Below, piece after piece: positions 8,721 through 17,868 of a DNA stretch of 64,000 nucleotides (position 1 is its first letter; every line of letters starts with the position of its first letter). The notes below the pieces were generated by a model that worked only from the letters and a program-made list of their open reading frames with translations, was not told where the DNA came from and did no database searches. The DNA lies in NCBI RefSeq assembly GCF_042652345.1, contig NZ_JBHSJJ010000009.1, positions 1 to 64,000 of the forward strand, read 5' to 3'. This DNA comes from Negadavirga shengliensis. Its GTDB lineage: Bacteria > Bacteroidota > Bacteroidia > Cytophagales > Cyclobacteriaceae. Made by a program: the position numbers and the translations under genes.

Positions 8721-9257
8721 ATGAAAACGATAAACATGGCTGCCGGCATACTTCAATGGATGCTGTTTCTTTTGGTATTATTAAGCTGCAATCCCAGAAA
8801 TGAAAAAATAATAAGCGATGACACTGAAGTTGATTCAGCCCGGGACCAAAGATTTGTAGAGCATGAGGTAGGTCCGGATGATTATACAAACCACACCACT
8901 GAAAATCATTTGGATGATGCCGTAATCTTGCGTGTGGACACCGTGTTCTCCAGTTCGGAGGAATTTGAAAACGTTTTAAAGGGGGTAGAGGATAAACTGA
9001 TAGACGGCCAGGTCCACCCCAACGAATGGCTTTCTGAATATAAGAAACTGAACGCATTGTACTCCTACCAAATTTCCTACCGGTTAAAAGACAATGACCT
9101 ATGGATACAAGCTTATTACATAGCAGACCCTGAAAAGGATGAAACCAGAGACAAGAAGCTGGTCACGCACGCTACTAAGGAGGATGCCGACTTTGCCAAG
9201 GTATGGCATGAAATGGAAACCAAAGCGTCAGAGATGGCCAAAACCCTTCAGCATTGA
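8721..9257 (+). CDS. Small predicted lipoprotein, unknown function
   Basis: The 178-residue protein starts with a hydrophobic segment ending in a lipobox (LLVLLSC, Cys about residue 23), so it should be lipidated and membrane-anchored. The mature part is hydrophilic, with many acidic residues, a predicted mixed alpha/beta core around YSYQISYRLKDNDLWIQAYYI, and a helical C-terminus. No known family was recognised. It ends only 16 bp from the end of the convergent malQ gene, leaving no room for a separate terminator. Confidence 0.75.
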   Translation: MKTINMAAGILQWMLFLLVLLSCNPRNEKIISDDTEVDSARDQRFVEHEVGPDDYTNHTTENHLDDAVILRVDTVFSSSEEFENVLKGVEDKLIDGQVHPNEWLSEYKKLNALYSYQISYRLKDNDLWIQAYYIADPEKDETRDKKLVTHATKEDADFAKVWHEMETKASEMAKTLQH

Positions 9258-9273
9258 TTGAAAAGCCGCCGCC

Positions 9274-10770
9274 TCATGTCCTTCCATAAAGTTCATTCAG
9301 TTTCTTTAACATCGGGGGAAATACGCTTAAAAACTGCTCTTCGGTCATTCTCCAGCGCCAGTAGTTGCCTGTAGAATTTGGCCTGTTCATAAGGTGGCCT
9401 TCACCCAGCCCGAGAATGTCCTGCATGGGAATGACCGCAATATCGGCCACAGACATCAGGGCCAGCCTGTGCATAACCTGGTGAACGTTTTTTGGATTTA
9501 CTTTTTTACCCACATAGGCCGATAATCTCCTTTTCTCCTCTTTCCCGCTTGCGTTAAACCACCCAATCGTGGTATTGTTATCATGGGTACCGGTATACAC
9601 CACGCCGTGGGAAACATGCAGGTGCGGGGAGTGGACATTAATGCCGACGTTTTCATCAAAAGCAAATTGCAAAACCCTCATGCCCGGAAATCCCGTGGCC
9701 GCGATCAAGGCATAAACATCCTCATCCAATGAACCAAGGTCCTCGGCTATGAGCGGTAAATCGCCGAGCTTCCTCTCCAACTCCTGAAACAAAGCCATAT
9801 CCGGACCCGGCATCCAACTACCTTTTACCGCCGTTTCCTCTGCGGCATCTACTTCCCAAAATGCAGAAAATGCCCTGAAATGGTCCAACCTGAGTATATC
9901 GAACATGTTTAGATTATGCGCTATACGCCGGACCCACCAATCAAAATTATTTCTGGAGAGCGCTGCCCAATTGTAGGTGGGAAACCCCCATAACTGCCCT
10001 GTCTCACTGAAATAATCCGGGGGAACCCCGGCAATCTTACGGGGAAGCTTTTTCGAATTCAATTTAAAATAGCCCGGCGATGTCCAGCAGTCCGCGCTGT
10101 CATGATTAACATAAAAGGGAATATCCCCTATGATCTGAATCTGACGGGATGCCGCATAACGATGAAGTTTTTCAAACTGCCTGAAAAAAACATATTGGAT
10201 GAATTTCTGCTTTTCAAGATGAACGGAATAGGTTTTAAGCAAAGAACGGAAGGTAGGCAAGTGCCTGTCCCTTATGTCTTTCGGCCAGGATGACCAGGAG
10301 GTTTTATACTTGCTTTTCAATACCACGTACAATGCATAATCCTCCAACCACAAAACATTCGCTTGGCAAAACAGTTCAAATTCCCCCTTGTCGGCCACAC
10401 CGTGTCTAAACCGCCGAAAGGCTTTTTCCAGCGCAAAAGCCTTGTATTTGGATACAAATGAAAAATCGGCTCTGCCCTCGTTGTCCTTTTTGAAAGGCGC
10501 AACATCCTCCTCATCCAATAGGCCATCCCGGTAAAGCTCTTCCGTACTGATCAACATGGGATTTCCGGCAAAAGCAGAATAACAACTATAAGGAGAATAA
10601 CCTTGTGAGGCATCTGTCGGGTTTAAAGGCAAGACCTGCCAGTAAGCATGTCCCGATTCAGCCAAAAAATCAATGAAGCCAAACGCTTCAGGTCCCAAAT
10701 CCCCTACACCATAGTGAGAATGAAGCGAACTTATATGTAATAAAATACCACTGCCCCTTTTGAATCCCAT
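9274..10770 (-). CDS. malQ: 4-alpha-glucanotransferase (amylomaltase)
   Basis: This 498-residue GH77 enzyme transfers glucan segments between malto-oligosaccharides and releases glucose. It has the family start RGSGILLHISSLHSHYGVGDLG, the nucleophile Asp in LRLDHFRAF near residue 296, the acid/base Glu in IAEDLG near 342, and the HDN triad member in THDNNTT near 395. Its length is that of the bacterial/plant disproportionating type. It is the last gene of the treZ-GH57-treY-malQ operon, 4 bp after treY. In that setting it probably rebuilds short maltodextrins into chains long enough for TreY. Confidence 0.95.
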   Translation of the reverse strand: MGFKRGSGILLHISSLHSHYGVGDLGPEAFGFIDFLAESGHAYWQVLPLNPTDASQGYSPYSCYSAFAGNPMLISTEELYRDGLLDEEDVAPFKKDNEGRADFSFVSKYKAFALEKAFRRFRHGVADKGEFELFCQANVLWLEDYALYVVLKSKYKTSWSSWPKDIRDRHLPTFRSLLKTYSVHLEKQKFIQYVFFRQFEKLHRYAASRQIQIIGDIPFYVNHDSADCWTSPGYFKLNSKKLPRKIAGVPPDYFSETGQLWGFPTYNWAALSRNNFDWWVRRIAHNLNMFDILRLDHFRAFSAFWEVDAAEETAVKGSWMPGPDMALFQELERKLGDLPLIAEDLGSLDEDVYALIAATGFPGMRVLQFAFDENVGINVHSPHLHVSHGVVYTGTHDNNTTIGWFNASGKEEKRRLSAYVGKKVNPKNVHQVMHRLALMSVADIAVIPMQDILGLGEGHLMNRPNSTGNYWRWRMTEEQFLSVFPPMLKKLNELYGRT

Positions 10771-10774
10771 AGGC

Positions 10775-13462
10775 TTAAAACGTTTGATTAAAAGACGATT
10801 TAAGCAGCGCCACAGGAAAAGCCATCAACAAATCATCCAGGTCAAGCCCACCAGCCGTCGTTATTTCCTTTCCGGTAAACACATTCAACCATTCAGTAGG
10901 TACACTTCCGTCTGGAAGGTCTACAAAGCATTTACCCAATTCAAGGTTTTGTAGAGGATAAGACAATGATCTTTTCACAATTCCAGCAGGAAGCAAAACG
11001 ACAATGAGATACCAGATGTCATTTGACCGACGCAAAAAAGCCAATACTTTATTTTTTAATCTTTCAGCCATATTTATCGGTACATAATCACCCTGCGTAA
11101 ATAGTGCTTGCTGCCATGCCCTTTCTCTCAAGGCACGCCATAGCGTAAACATCTTTATTTTACCATCCTGATAATTTTTCATCAACCGGAGTAGATATCC
11201 ACCTTCATCTTTTTCCACGGCCTTCATTTCAGTAAGGTATTCTTGCCTCTGTTCATAATCCACCGCCCGTCTGTTATCCGGGTCCACATAGGAAAGGTCC
11301 CACAACTCCGTGCCCTGATAAATATCGGGGATACCGGGCGCGGTAACTTTTATCAAGGATTGTCCTAAAGACAATATGCTTCCGTAAAAACTGATCCTAT
11401 GGCAAAACGGATCAAACGACTCCCGAAACCCCCTGTGATTCACAATGGCCGAAACAAAATCCATTACGGCTTGCTCATACTGGACATCTGGAGAAGACCA
11501 GCTTGAATGCAGCTTGGCTTCCCTTAATGATTTTTGAACGTAGGCCCGGCTTCTCTCCACAAAGGCTGCGTCCGCATTTAAATCAAACGGCATGCTCCCC
11601 AATAAAGCCTGATAAATAAAATATTCCTCGTTCTTGTCCGGGATGTCTTTGTCCTCCCTGATTTTTTGATTCAGGGAATGCCATTCGTCTACTTTTTGAA
11701 ACCATTCGGAAGGCATTTCACTGAGTACATTGAGCCGTGCTCTTGCATCTTCTCCCCTTTTTGTGTCGTGGGTGGCCGTCGCATTCAACGAATGGGAAAG
11801 ATACCTCATCCTTTCCTGCATACTTTTATGAAAAGTACTGTCCTCCGTTCCAAAACCACACGGCGAATCACCCACTTCATTGAGGGATAACAGCATGTTG
11901 TAATTGTAAAAGAGGGTGTCTTCCAGCCCTTTTGCCGCCAGAGGGCCTGTCAGTTGCTGGGCTCTCCTCACAAAATACACCATATGGGACGGGTGTAAAT
12001 TTCCCTGCCCCTTAAATAAAGTCTGGAGAAAATCCAGTTCCCGCTTAAGTTCGGGCTCATACCGGAGCGCAGTCTCATAAGCAACACCAAGCTGATGCGA
12101 CTGCTCAGAGGATAAGGGAAATGAATCAGGATAAATCCGGTATACTGGAAAAGCAGCCAGAAAGGATGTCAAAGCCTGTTTGACTTTTTGATCTTCAAAC
12201 CAAGCGATGTGGTTGACGGTAAGCAGGTCATTAAGAATACTCCACAAATTCTCCAGTTCTCCTTTCATCCTGTAGTTGAGGATATACAGCTTTTTTTCAT
12301 AAGCCTCCTTTTCACAGTCCACCGACCGGGAAATAAACTTCTGATACCCCTGTTTAAACACGTCACGGTGGTCAGGAGATACAAATAAATGATTGAGCAA
12401 GGCCATAAAATCGTACCCGGAAGTTCCTTGGACAGCCCATTTTTCAGGAAGGGTCTCTCCTAAATGTAAAATTTTCTCTACCAGGATATACATTTCCTCA
12501 CCCACCGATTTCCGGAGCTCCTGAAGATATTGCGAAGGGTGAAACAATCCGTCTATGTGATCCACCCTCAGTCCCGAAAAAATCCCGGCAGCACATAATT
12601 CTCTAATGACTTTATGATAGGTTTCAAAAACATTCTGGTCCTCCATCCTCAATCCGATCAACTCATTGATGGTGAAAAACCGCCTGTAATTAATCCTGCT
12701 TTCAGTTTCTTTCCAATAGGCCGGGATATAATATTGGATATCAATCAGTTCTTTCAATTCATCAAAGGAAGAATTGATCCTCTTCAACGATTTTTCCACC
12801 TCCCCCAGCAAATTGTTTTCATGAATATACCGAATGAAAGCTGATTTTAACTGAACCCATTTAAGATATACTCCCGGATAGTTTTTGAACCTCAGCTTCC
12901 AGCTATCATCACTGAATCCGTTTTCCCTATACAGGATAAAGGCATAGGTTTCTGAGCTTACCATAAATTGCTGATCAAAATACCGGAGCACAAAACCCTT
13001 GTCTCCAAAATCAACCTTTAATTTATGTTGGCTGACCGCCTCATCCAATGGCTCGCCAAGCACCGGTAACAAAACTTTTCCATGTGCCCCCCTTCCCCAG
13101 TCAATGTCAAAAAAGTGATAATACTCTGACTGCCTGCCCCTTTCCCATACATCATTCAGCCAGGGATTATTGGTATCCAAAGCCATATGGTTGGGAACGA
13201 TGTCCTGCAGCCACATCATCCCCCTCTGCGTCATTTCTTCCCTTACTTCCTTCAGCCAATACATTCCTCCCAATTCTTCATTGATCTGATGGGGATTTAC
13301 GATGTCATAACCGTGGCTACTTCCCTGCCTTGCCTGAAACACAGGAGAAGCGTAAACGGTATCCGTATTGAATGCCTGAAGGTAGTCCAGTATGGCCGCA
13401 AGGTTTTTAAAATTAAACGCCGAGGAAAATTGGATCCGGTATGTCGAAGACGGTATTTTCAT
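10775..13462 (-). CDS. treY: Malto-oligosyltrehalose synthase
   Basis: The 895-residue GH13 enzyme isomerises the reducing-end alpha-1,4 bond of maltodextrins into the alpha,alpha-1,1 bond of trehalose. Diagnostic features are the N-terminus STYRIQFSSAFNFKNLAAIL, the DIVPNHMA motif, the catalytic Asp in GLRVDHIDGL near residue 300, the ILVEKIL acid/base Glu, and a late HDTKRGEDAR. The length suits TreY, which carries a large insertion relative to other GH13 enzymes. It lies 3 bp downstream of the GH57 gene and 4 bp upstream of malQ, so translational coupling is likely. Its product is the substrate of TreZ in the same operon. Confidence 0.96.
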   Translation of the reverse strand: MKIPSSTYRIQFSSAFNFKNLAAILDYLQAFNTDTVYASPVFQARQGSSHGYDIVNPHQINEELGGMYWLKEVREEMTQRGMMWLQDIVPNHMALDTNNPWLNDVWERGRQSEYYHFFDIDWGRGAHGKVLLPVLGEPLDEAVSQHKLKVDFGDKGFVLRYFDQQFMVSSETYAFILYRENGFSDDSWKLRFKNYPGVYLKWVQLKSAFIRYIHENNLLGEVEKSLKRINSSFDELKELIDIQYYIPAYWKETESRINYRRFFTINELIGLRMEDQNVFETYHKVIRELCAAGIFSGLRVDHIDGLFHPSQYLQELRKSVGEEMYILVEKILHLGETLPEKWAVQGTSGYDFMALLNHLFVSPDHRDVFKQGYQKFISRSVDCEKEAYEKKLYILNYRMKGELENLWSILNDLLTVNHIAWFEDQKVKQALTSFLAAFPVYRIYPDSFPLSSEQSHQLGVAYETALRYEPELKRELDFLQTLFKGQGNLHPSHMVYFVRRAQQLTGPLAAKGLEDTLFYNYNMLLSLNEVGDSPCGFGTEDSTFHKSMQERMRYLSHSLNATATHDTKRGEDARARLNVLSEMPSEWFQKVDEWHSLNQKIREDKDIPDKNEEYFIYQALLGSMPFDLNADAAFVERSRAYVQKSLREAKLHSSWSSPDVQYEQAVMDFVSAIVNHRGFRESFDPFCHRISFYGSILSLGQSLIKVTAPGIPDIYQGTELWDLSYVDPDNRRAVDYEQRQEYLTEMKAVEKDEGGYLLRLMKNYQDGKIKMFTLWRALRERAWQQALFTQGDYVPINMAERLKNKVLAFLRRSNDIWYLIVVLLPAGIVKRSLSYPLQNLELGKCFVDLPDGSVPTEWLNVFTGKEITTAGGLDLDDLLMAFPVALLKSSFNQTF

Positions 13463-13465
13463 AAG

Positions 13466-15892
13466 CTAGACGCTGATATTAAGTTTTTGGGACAGTTCAT
13501 CATATCGCCGCAGTAACCTGCTGTTCTGGGTCAGGTGTGGCTCTCCGGAAGTAGATGGCAATAACCCCTCATTCTTTAAACGGAAGGCAATGTTCTGTGC
13601 CTCCCAGTATTCCGGCTGGATGGGACTCTTTTCAATGATGGCTAAGAATTCCACGAGATTTTCCAATTTCTCTGTCTCAAACGGATGATCTGCGAGCTCC
13701 CTCATCAGCCGGGTGACTTTGGCCGCGGTGAGGTAATTCAGAGAAACCAAATCCAGATCCGCGGCCAACGCGGTGGCGGATTCCAGCAATTCTTTGATTC
13801 TAACCATATCCATATGTTCCTCCTTGATCAAATGGCCCAACTTGGTGTTGAGTGCCAGATCCACCGGCACTTTTAATTGATGGGGAATGGTCAGATGGAG
13901 GGACTTTAAAGCCTTAAGTATGGGAACGTTGTCTTCATACATCCGGTAAACAACGCCTTCTGTATTTTCCAGCACGTCCTGCATCACCGTTGAAAGTATG
14001 GCATTCTGCTCATCCTTGAAGAGATGCCAAAATGAATAGGTATGTGAGCCAAAATAATAATCCATCAAACTGAATATCTCAGGGATGTCATTTTTGCGGA
14101 AACATTCCTTTATTTTTCTATGTAGCTGGTCCAAGGCTTCCAACCCCGAAAACTCCCGGACTCCCCCATACAGATTGAGTTCTCCCAGATGCAGCATGGC
14201 AAAAGATATTTCCACCTGTTCGAGGGTTATGTTGGACTGAAAAGCGGTATGGCCGATCACCATTTTATGCTTGCCTTCTCTGATAAAATCCCGGAAACGC
14301 GTAACGGCTTTGAAATTGAACAATTTCATTTCGCTCGGAAAATTCTCAAACAATGAAGCAATGGCATAATGTGCCCCCACCCTTATCAAATCCACCATCA
14401 TAGGCCGCACAAACTTTTTATACACCCGGGCTGAATTTCCTATTTCCGGAAGGTTGCTTGGCGCGCCTTCGAGGCGTTGGAGAAAATGCTGTTCCAGTCT
14501 GTTTTCCGGGAATTCCTCCGCCAATTGAATAGCCCGTGCCGCATATAATATATCCTGAACGGTCTCCAAGCCGCTTACTTCATCAAAAAACCATCCGCAA
14601 CTCGTATACATCAACAAGCTGTGGTATTGCATCTCAAGAAGACTTAAAATTTTTACTTTATCCCTATCATCTAATTTCTTTTCAAACCATTTAGCCAAAA
14701 AAATTTCGTTATTTTCCTTTGACCGGTTGGTTATCACATGTATGTAGTCATTTCTCAGTTCCCAAGGATCCGAATCATATTCCCCCATTTCTCTCTCAAA
14801 TAAAAGGATCAATTCATCCCGTAACCAATCAAACGCTTCTCTTAGCGGGCCCCTCCAATCCTGCTTCCAGCCGGGATGGCCCCCTGTATTACACCCACAG
14901 TTGCTTTTCCACCGCTCCACCCCATGGTCACAACTCCATGATGAGCCTTCAGCAATCATAACCTCATATTCGGGGGGAAACCTTTCCAGATATTCCCCAT
15001 AAATTGTCAATTCGATATCAGGCTCCTCCTCCAGCATGTACAAGCAATAAGAAAGGGCCATTTCCCCATATTGATGATGGTGTCCATAGCTCTCACCATC
15101 AGTGGCAATATGGACGAGCTGGGGCTTGTCCTCATCGGTAAAATCAATTTTGAGCCGATTTGCAAATCTTTCTCCACTATTCAGTAAACCGTCAAACGCC
15201 ACTTCCTGAGAAACTGCCCCATTATAAAAAAACAAATTAATAGATCTACCAGAGGGCAATTGACATTTATAGACCTTTTTTGGATCTATGGAACCTGCAA
15301 CTGCATCTTCCCAATCTGCATCACCGATCTTCCTAAAATGGCTGGCCTGAAAGGGGGATAAAATGGTGAATTTTATATCGTGAAAAGCCAATGTTTCCAA
15401 TGTAGCCGTATCAACCGCGGTTTCGCTTAACCACATGCCTTCCGGATACCGGCCAAACCTTTTAATAAAATCCTCTATTCCCCACCTGACCTGCGTTTCT
15501 TTATCACGGTCGTTGGCCAAGGGCATGATAATGTGATTGTATACCTGAGCCATGGCTGACCCATGCCCTGAAAACCTCCGCTGGCTTACTTTGTCCGCCT
15601 CAATTATCATTTCGTAAGTTTGAGGTGACTCAAGCTCCATCCAGGATAAAAGCGTAGGTCCAAAATTAAAACTCATATAGGAATAGTTATTAAGTATATC
15701 CACAATCTGGCCTTCGCCGTTAATGATTCTGGAAGCACCGTTCCTGGCATAGCATTCTGCATTGATCCTGTGATTCCAATCATGATAAGGATAAGCTGAA
15801 TCCTGAAGTTCAACTTTATTTAGCCAGGGGTTTTCCCGGGGCGGTTGATAAAAATGGCCATGTATACACAAGTGTTTTCTCTGCATCTCCAT
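13466..15892 (-). CDS. GH57-family glycoside hydrolase (DUF3536 type)
   Basis: The 808-residue protein begins with the GH57 signature HGHFYQPPRENPW and continues with SETAVDTATL (probable catalytic Glu region) and HIATDGESYGHHHQYGE (candidate catalytic Asp). The long C-terminal helical region is the DUF3536 type. GH57 enzymes cleave or transfer alpha-1,4 or alpha-1,6 glucans. No signal peptide, so cytoplasmic. It sits between treZ and treY with gaps of 6 and 3 bp, in the place where other trehalose operons carry the debranching enzyme TreX or glycogen genes. That suggests it prepares or trims glucan for TreY; the exact reaction is inference. Start is the ATG at 15892, with MQRK two codons on as an alternative. 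Confidence 0.88.
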   Translation of the reverse strand: MEMQRKHLCIHGHFYQPPRENPWLNKVELQDSAYPYHDWNHRINAECYARNGASRIINGEGQIVDILNNYSYMSFNFGPTLLSWMELESPQTYEMIIEADKVSQRRFSGHGSAMAQVYNHIIMPLANDRDKETQVRWGIEDFIKRFGRYPEGMWLSETAVDTATLETLAFHDIKFTILSPFQASHFRKIGDADWEDAVAGSIDPKKVYKCQLPSGRSINLFFYNGAVSQEVAFDGLLNSGERFANRLKIDFTDEDKPQLVHIATDGESYGHHHQYGEMALSYCLYMLEEEPDIELTIYGEYLERFPPEYEVMIAEGSSWSCDHGVERWKSNCGCNTGGHPGWKQDWRGPLREAFDWLRDELILLFEREMGEYDSDPWELRNDYIHVITNRSKENNEIFLAKWFEKKLDDRDKVKILSLLEMQYHSLLMYTSCGWFFDEVSGLETVQDILYAARAIQLAEEFPENRLEQHFLQRLEGAPSNLPEIGNSARVYKKFVRPMMVDLIRVGAHYAIASLFENFPSEMKLFNFKAVTRFRDFIREGKHKMVIGHTAFQSNITLEQVEISFAMLHLGELNLYGGVREFSGLEALDQLHRKIKECFRKNDIPEIFSLMDYYFGSHTYSFWHLFKDEQNAILSTVMQDVLENTEGVVYRMYEDNVPILKALKSLHLTIPHQLKVPVDLALNTKLGHLIKEEHMDMVRIKELLESATALAADLDLVSLNYLTAAKVTRLMRELADHPFETEKLENLVEFLAIIEKSPIQPEYWEAQNIAFRLKNEGLLPSTSGEPHLTQNSRLLRRYDELSQKLNISV

Positions 15893-15898
15893 TTATAT

Positions 15899-17749
15899 TT
15901 ATAACGTTTTTTCATACAGTATAAGTGAACATGGCGGGATAAACAGGTCTCCTTGTCCTTTTATAAAATCAGGTGCTTCATAGGCTCCCAGCCATAAGGG
16001 AGCCGCTGAGGTAAGAATTTTTGACCAGCCTCCGGGACTGGCAGGCGCATGGATTTCCTGTCCATCGGAAGAAAAATTAAAAGCCACAAACAGCCTCTCA
16101 CTCTCCCCGCCACAGAAAATCAATACTTCTTCTTGGGAAATCCCCGGCCGGAGATTTATTGTTTTTTTTCTAAAACTTTCAAAAACACCGGCTTTCCTTA
16201 AAAAAATCAAAGTTTTATAATAGTGGAGCAACGCCTTCCGCTGAGGGAAATCCTGAATATTCCAACTCAGTTTGGAAATGCCATATGTCGCATATGCCTG
16301 AGGATCAGGTGCCTCTCCCTCCCATCCAAAATCCTCAAATTCACCTTTTCTTCCCCTTTGAACCGCCTTGATGAGCGCTTCATCGCCATGACTGACAAAA
16401 TATTGAAAAGGATGGGTTTCGCCATACTCCTCTCCCATGAAAAGAAGGGGCGTAAACCGGGAAAGCAATAAAATACCCGCCATAAGTTTGACTTCCTCAA
16501 AAGAAACCAGACTGACAAGACGTTCGCCAAGCATTCTGTTTCCGATCTGATCATGATTCTGTATACATACCAACAGCTGTGACGGATGGACATCCGCGGG
16601 ACTACTGCCCACGGTCTTTTTCCGGTAATTGGAGTATATCCCGTCATACACCAGCCCCTGCTGAAACGCTTTCTTCATCTGATCTACCTCTCCATAATCC
16701 TTTAAATAGCCGTTTTTTTCCCCCGTCACCAGCGTATGTACCGAATGGTGAAAATCATCCGCCCACACCCCATCCAATCCATAACCGCCGTGTGTGGGCG
16801 GCTTAATCATTTTCATGTCATTGAGGTCGCTCTCCGCGATCAGGGTATATTTTTTTCCCGACTGTTGCTCCAGGTCGCGGATACGCATGGCAAGGGATTT
16901 TAAGAAATGGTCCGGCCGCTGATCATATATGGCATGTACCGCATCCAGCCGAAGTCCGTCAAAATGATAATCCCTCAACCACATCAGCGCATTTTGAATA
17001 AAATATTCCCGGACTTCATCACTGTACCGGTCGTCAAAGTTTACGGCATCTCCCCAGGGCGTTTTATATTTTGAAGTGAAATAAGGACCATATTTAGAAA
17101 GATAATTTCCCTCCGGCCCTAAGTGGTTATATACTACATCCAATAAAACAGCGACCCCATTTCGATGACATTCGTTCACTAATTGTTTCAATTTGGTGAC
17201 ACCGCCGTACCCTTCATGAACTGCATAAGGATATACCGCATCATATCCCCAATTTCTTTCTCCCGGAAATGAACAAACCGGCATTAATTCGATAGCGTTG
17301 ATCCCTAAATCCACCAGATAGTCCAATTTCTCTACTACGCCATCAAATGTCCCCGCCTCCGAAAAGGTGCCCACATGAAGCTCATAGATGATCATCTTTT
17401 TGAGATCTGCCGGGCGCCAATCTCCATCGGTCCATTGAAAAGCGCTGTGGTCAATCACTTGAGACCAAGAATGTACTCCCTCCGGTTGGGAAAGTGAAGC
17501 CGGATCCGGATACGCCTCCTTTTCGTCTATAATGAATTTGTAGCAGTCTCCCGGCAACAAATCTTCCAGATGTCCATACCAGTATCCCTTCCTCCGTTTT
17601 TCAAGTGCAGTCAAAGAGGGCTTATCTTTTATCTTAATCTGTATTTTATCTGCAAAAGGCGCCCAAACGCCTACCTGGCAGCCATTCGAGGTATATCTCA
17701 CCCCAATGGGTGGAGGGGTTTCTTGTTTTTCCGTAACAGTCTTTTGCAT
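15899..17749 (-). CDS. treZ: Malto-oligosyltrehalose trehalohydrolase
   Basis: This 616-residue GH13 enzyme releases free trehalose from malto-oligosyltrehalose made by TreY. It has an N-terminal CBM48-like domain (GCQVGVWAPFADKIQIKI), the loop IYELHVGTFSEAGTFDG, VVYNHLGPEGNYL, the nucleophile Asp in GLRLDAVHAIYD near residue 266, the acid Glu in LIAESDLND, and NHDQIGNR. ATG at 17749 is preferred to a TTG two codons upstream. It is the first gene of the four-gene operon, and its promoter must lie in the short gap shared with the divergent oxidoreductase. Confidence 0.96.
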   Translation of the reverse strand: MQKTVTEKQETPPPIGVRYTSNGCQVGVWAPFADKIQIKIKDKPSLTALEKRRKGYWYGHLEDLLPGDCYKFIIDEKEAYPDPASLSQPEGVHSWSQVIDHSAFQWTDGDWRPADLKKMIIYELHVGTFSEAGTFDGVVEKLDYLVDLGINAIELMPVCSFPGERNWGYDAVYPYAVHEGYGGVTKLKQLVNECHRNGVAVLLDVVYNHLGPEGNYLSKYGPYFTSKYKTPWGDAVNFDDRYSDEVREYFIQNALMWLRDYHFDGLRLDAVHAIYDQRPDHFLKSLAMRIRDLEQQSGKKYTLIAESDLNDMKMIKPPTHGGYGLDGVWADDFHHSVHTLVTGEKNGYLKDYGEVDQMKKAFQQGLVYDGIYSNYRKKTVGSSPADVHPSQLLVCIQNHDQIGNRMLGERLVSLVSFEEVKLMAGILLLSRFTPLLFMGEEYGETHPFQYFVSHGDEALIKAVQRGRKGEFEDFGWEGEAPDPQAYATYGISKLSWNIQDFPQRKALLHYYKTLIFLRKAGVFESFRKKTINLRPGISQEEVLIFCGGESERLFVAFNFSSDGQEIHAPASPGGWSKILTSAAPLWLGAYEAPDFIKGQGDLFIPPCSLILYEKTL

Positions 17750-17868
17750 CGTCAATTATTTTAGCAGTAAATAAGCCACTTTTCATGCCAATAACTTTCG
17801 GAGCGGAAGATGAAGTTCAGATGGTTCAATATTTGCAAAACCTAGGTGGTCATCAATCCAAATTCATC

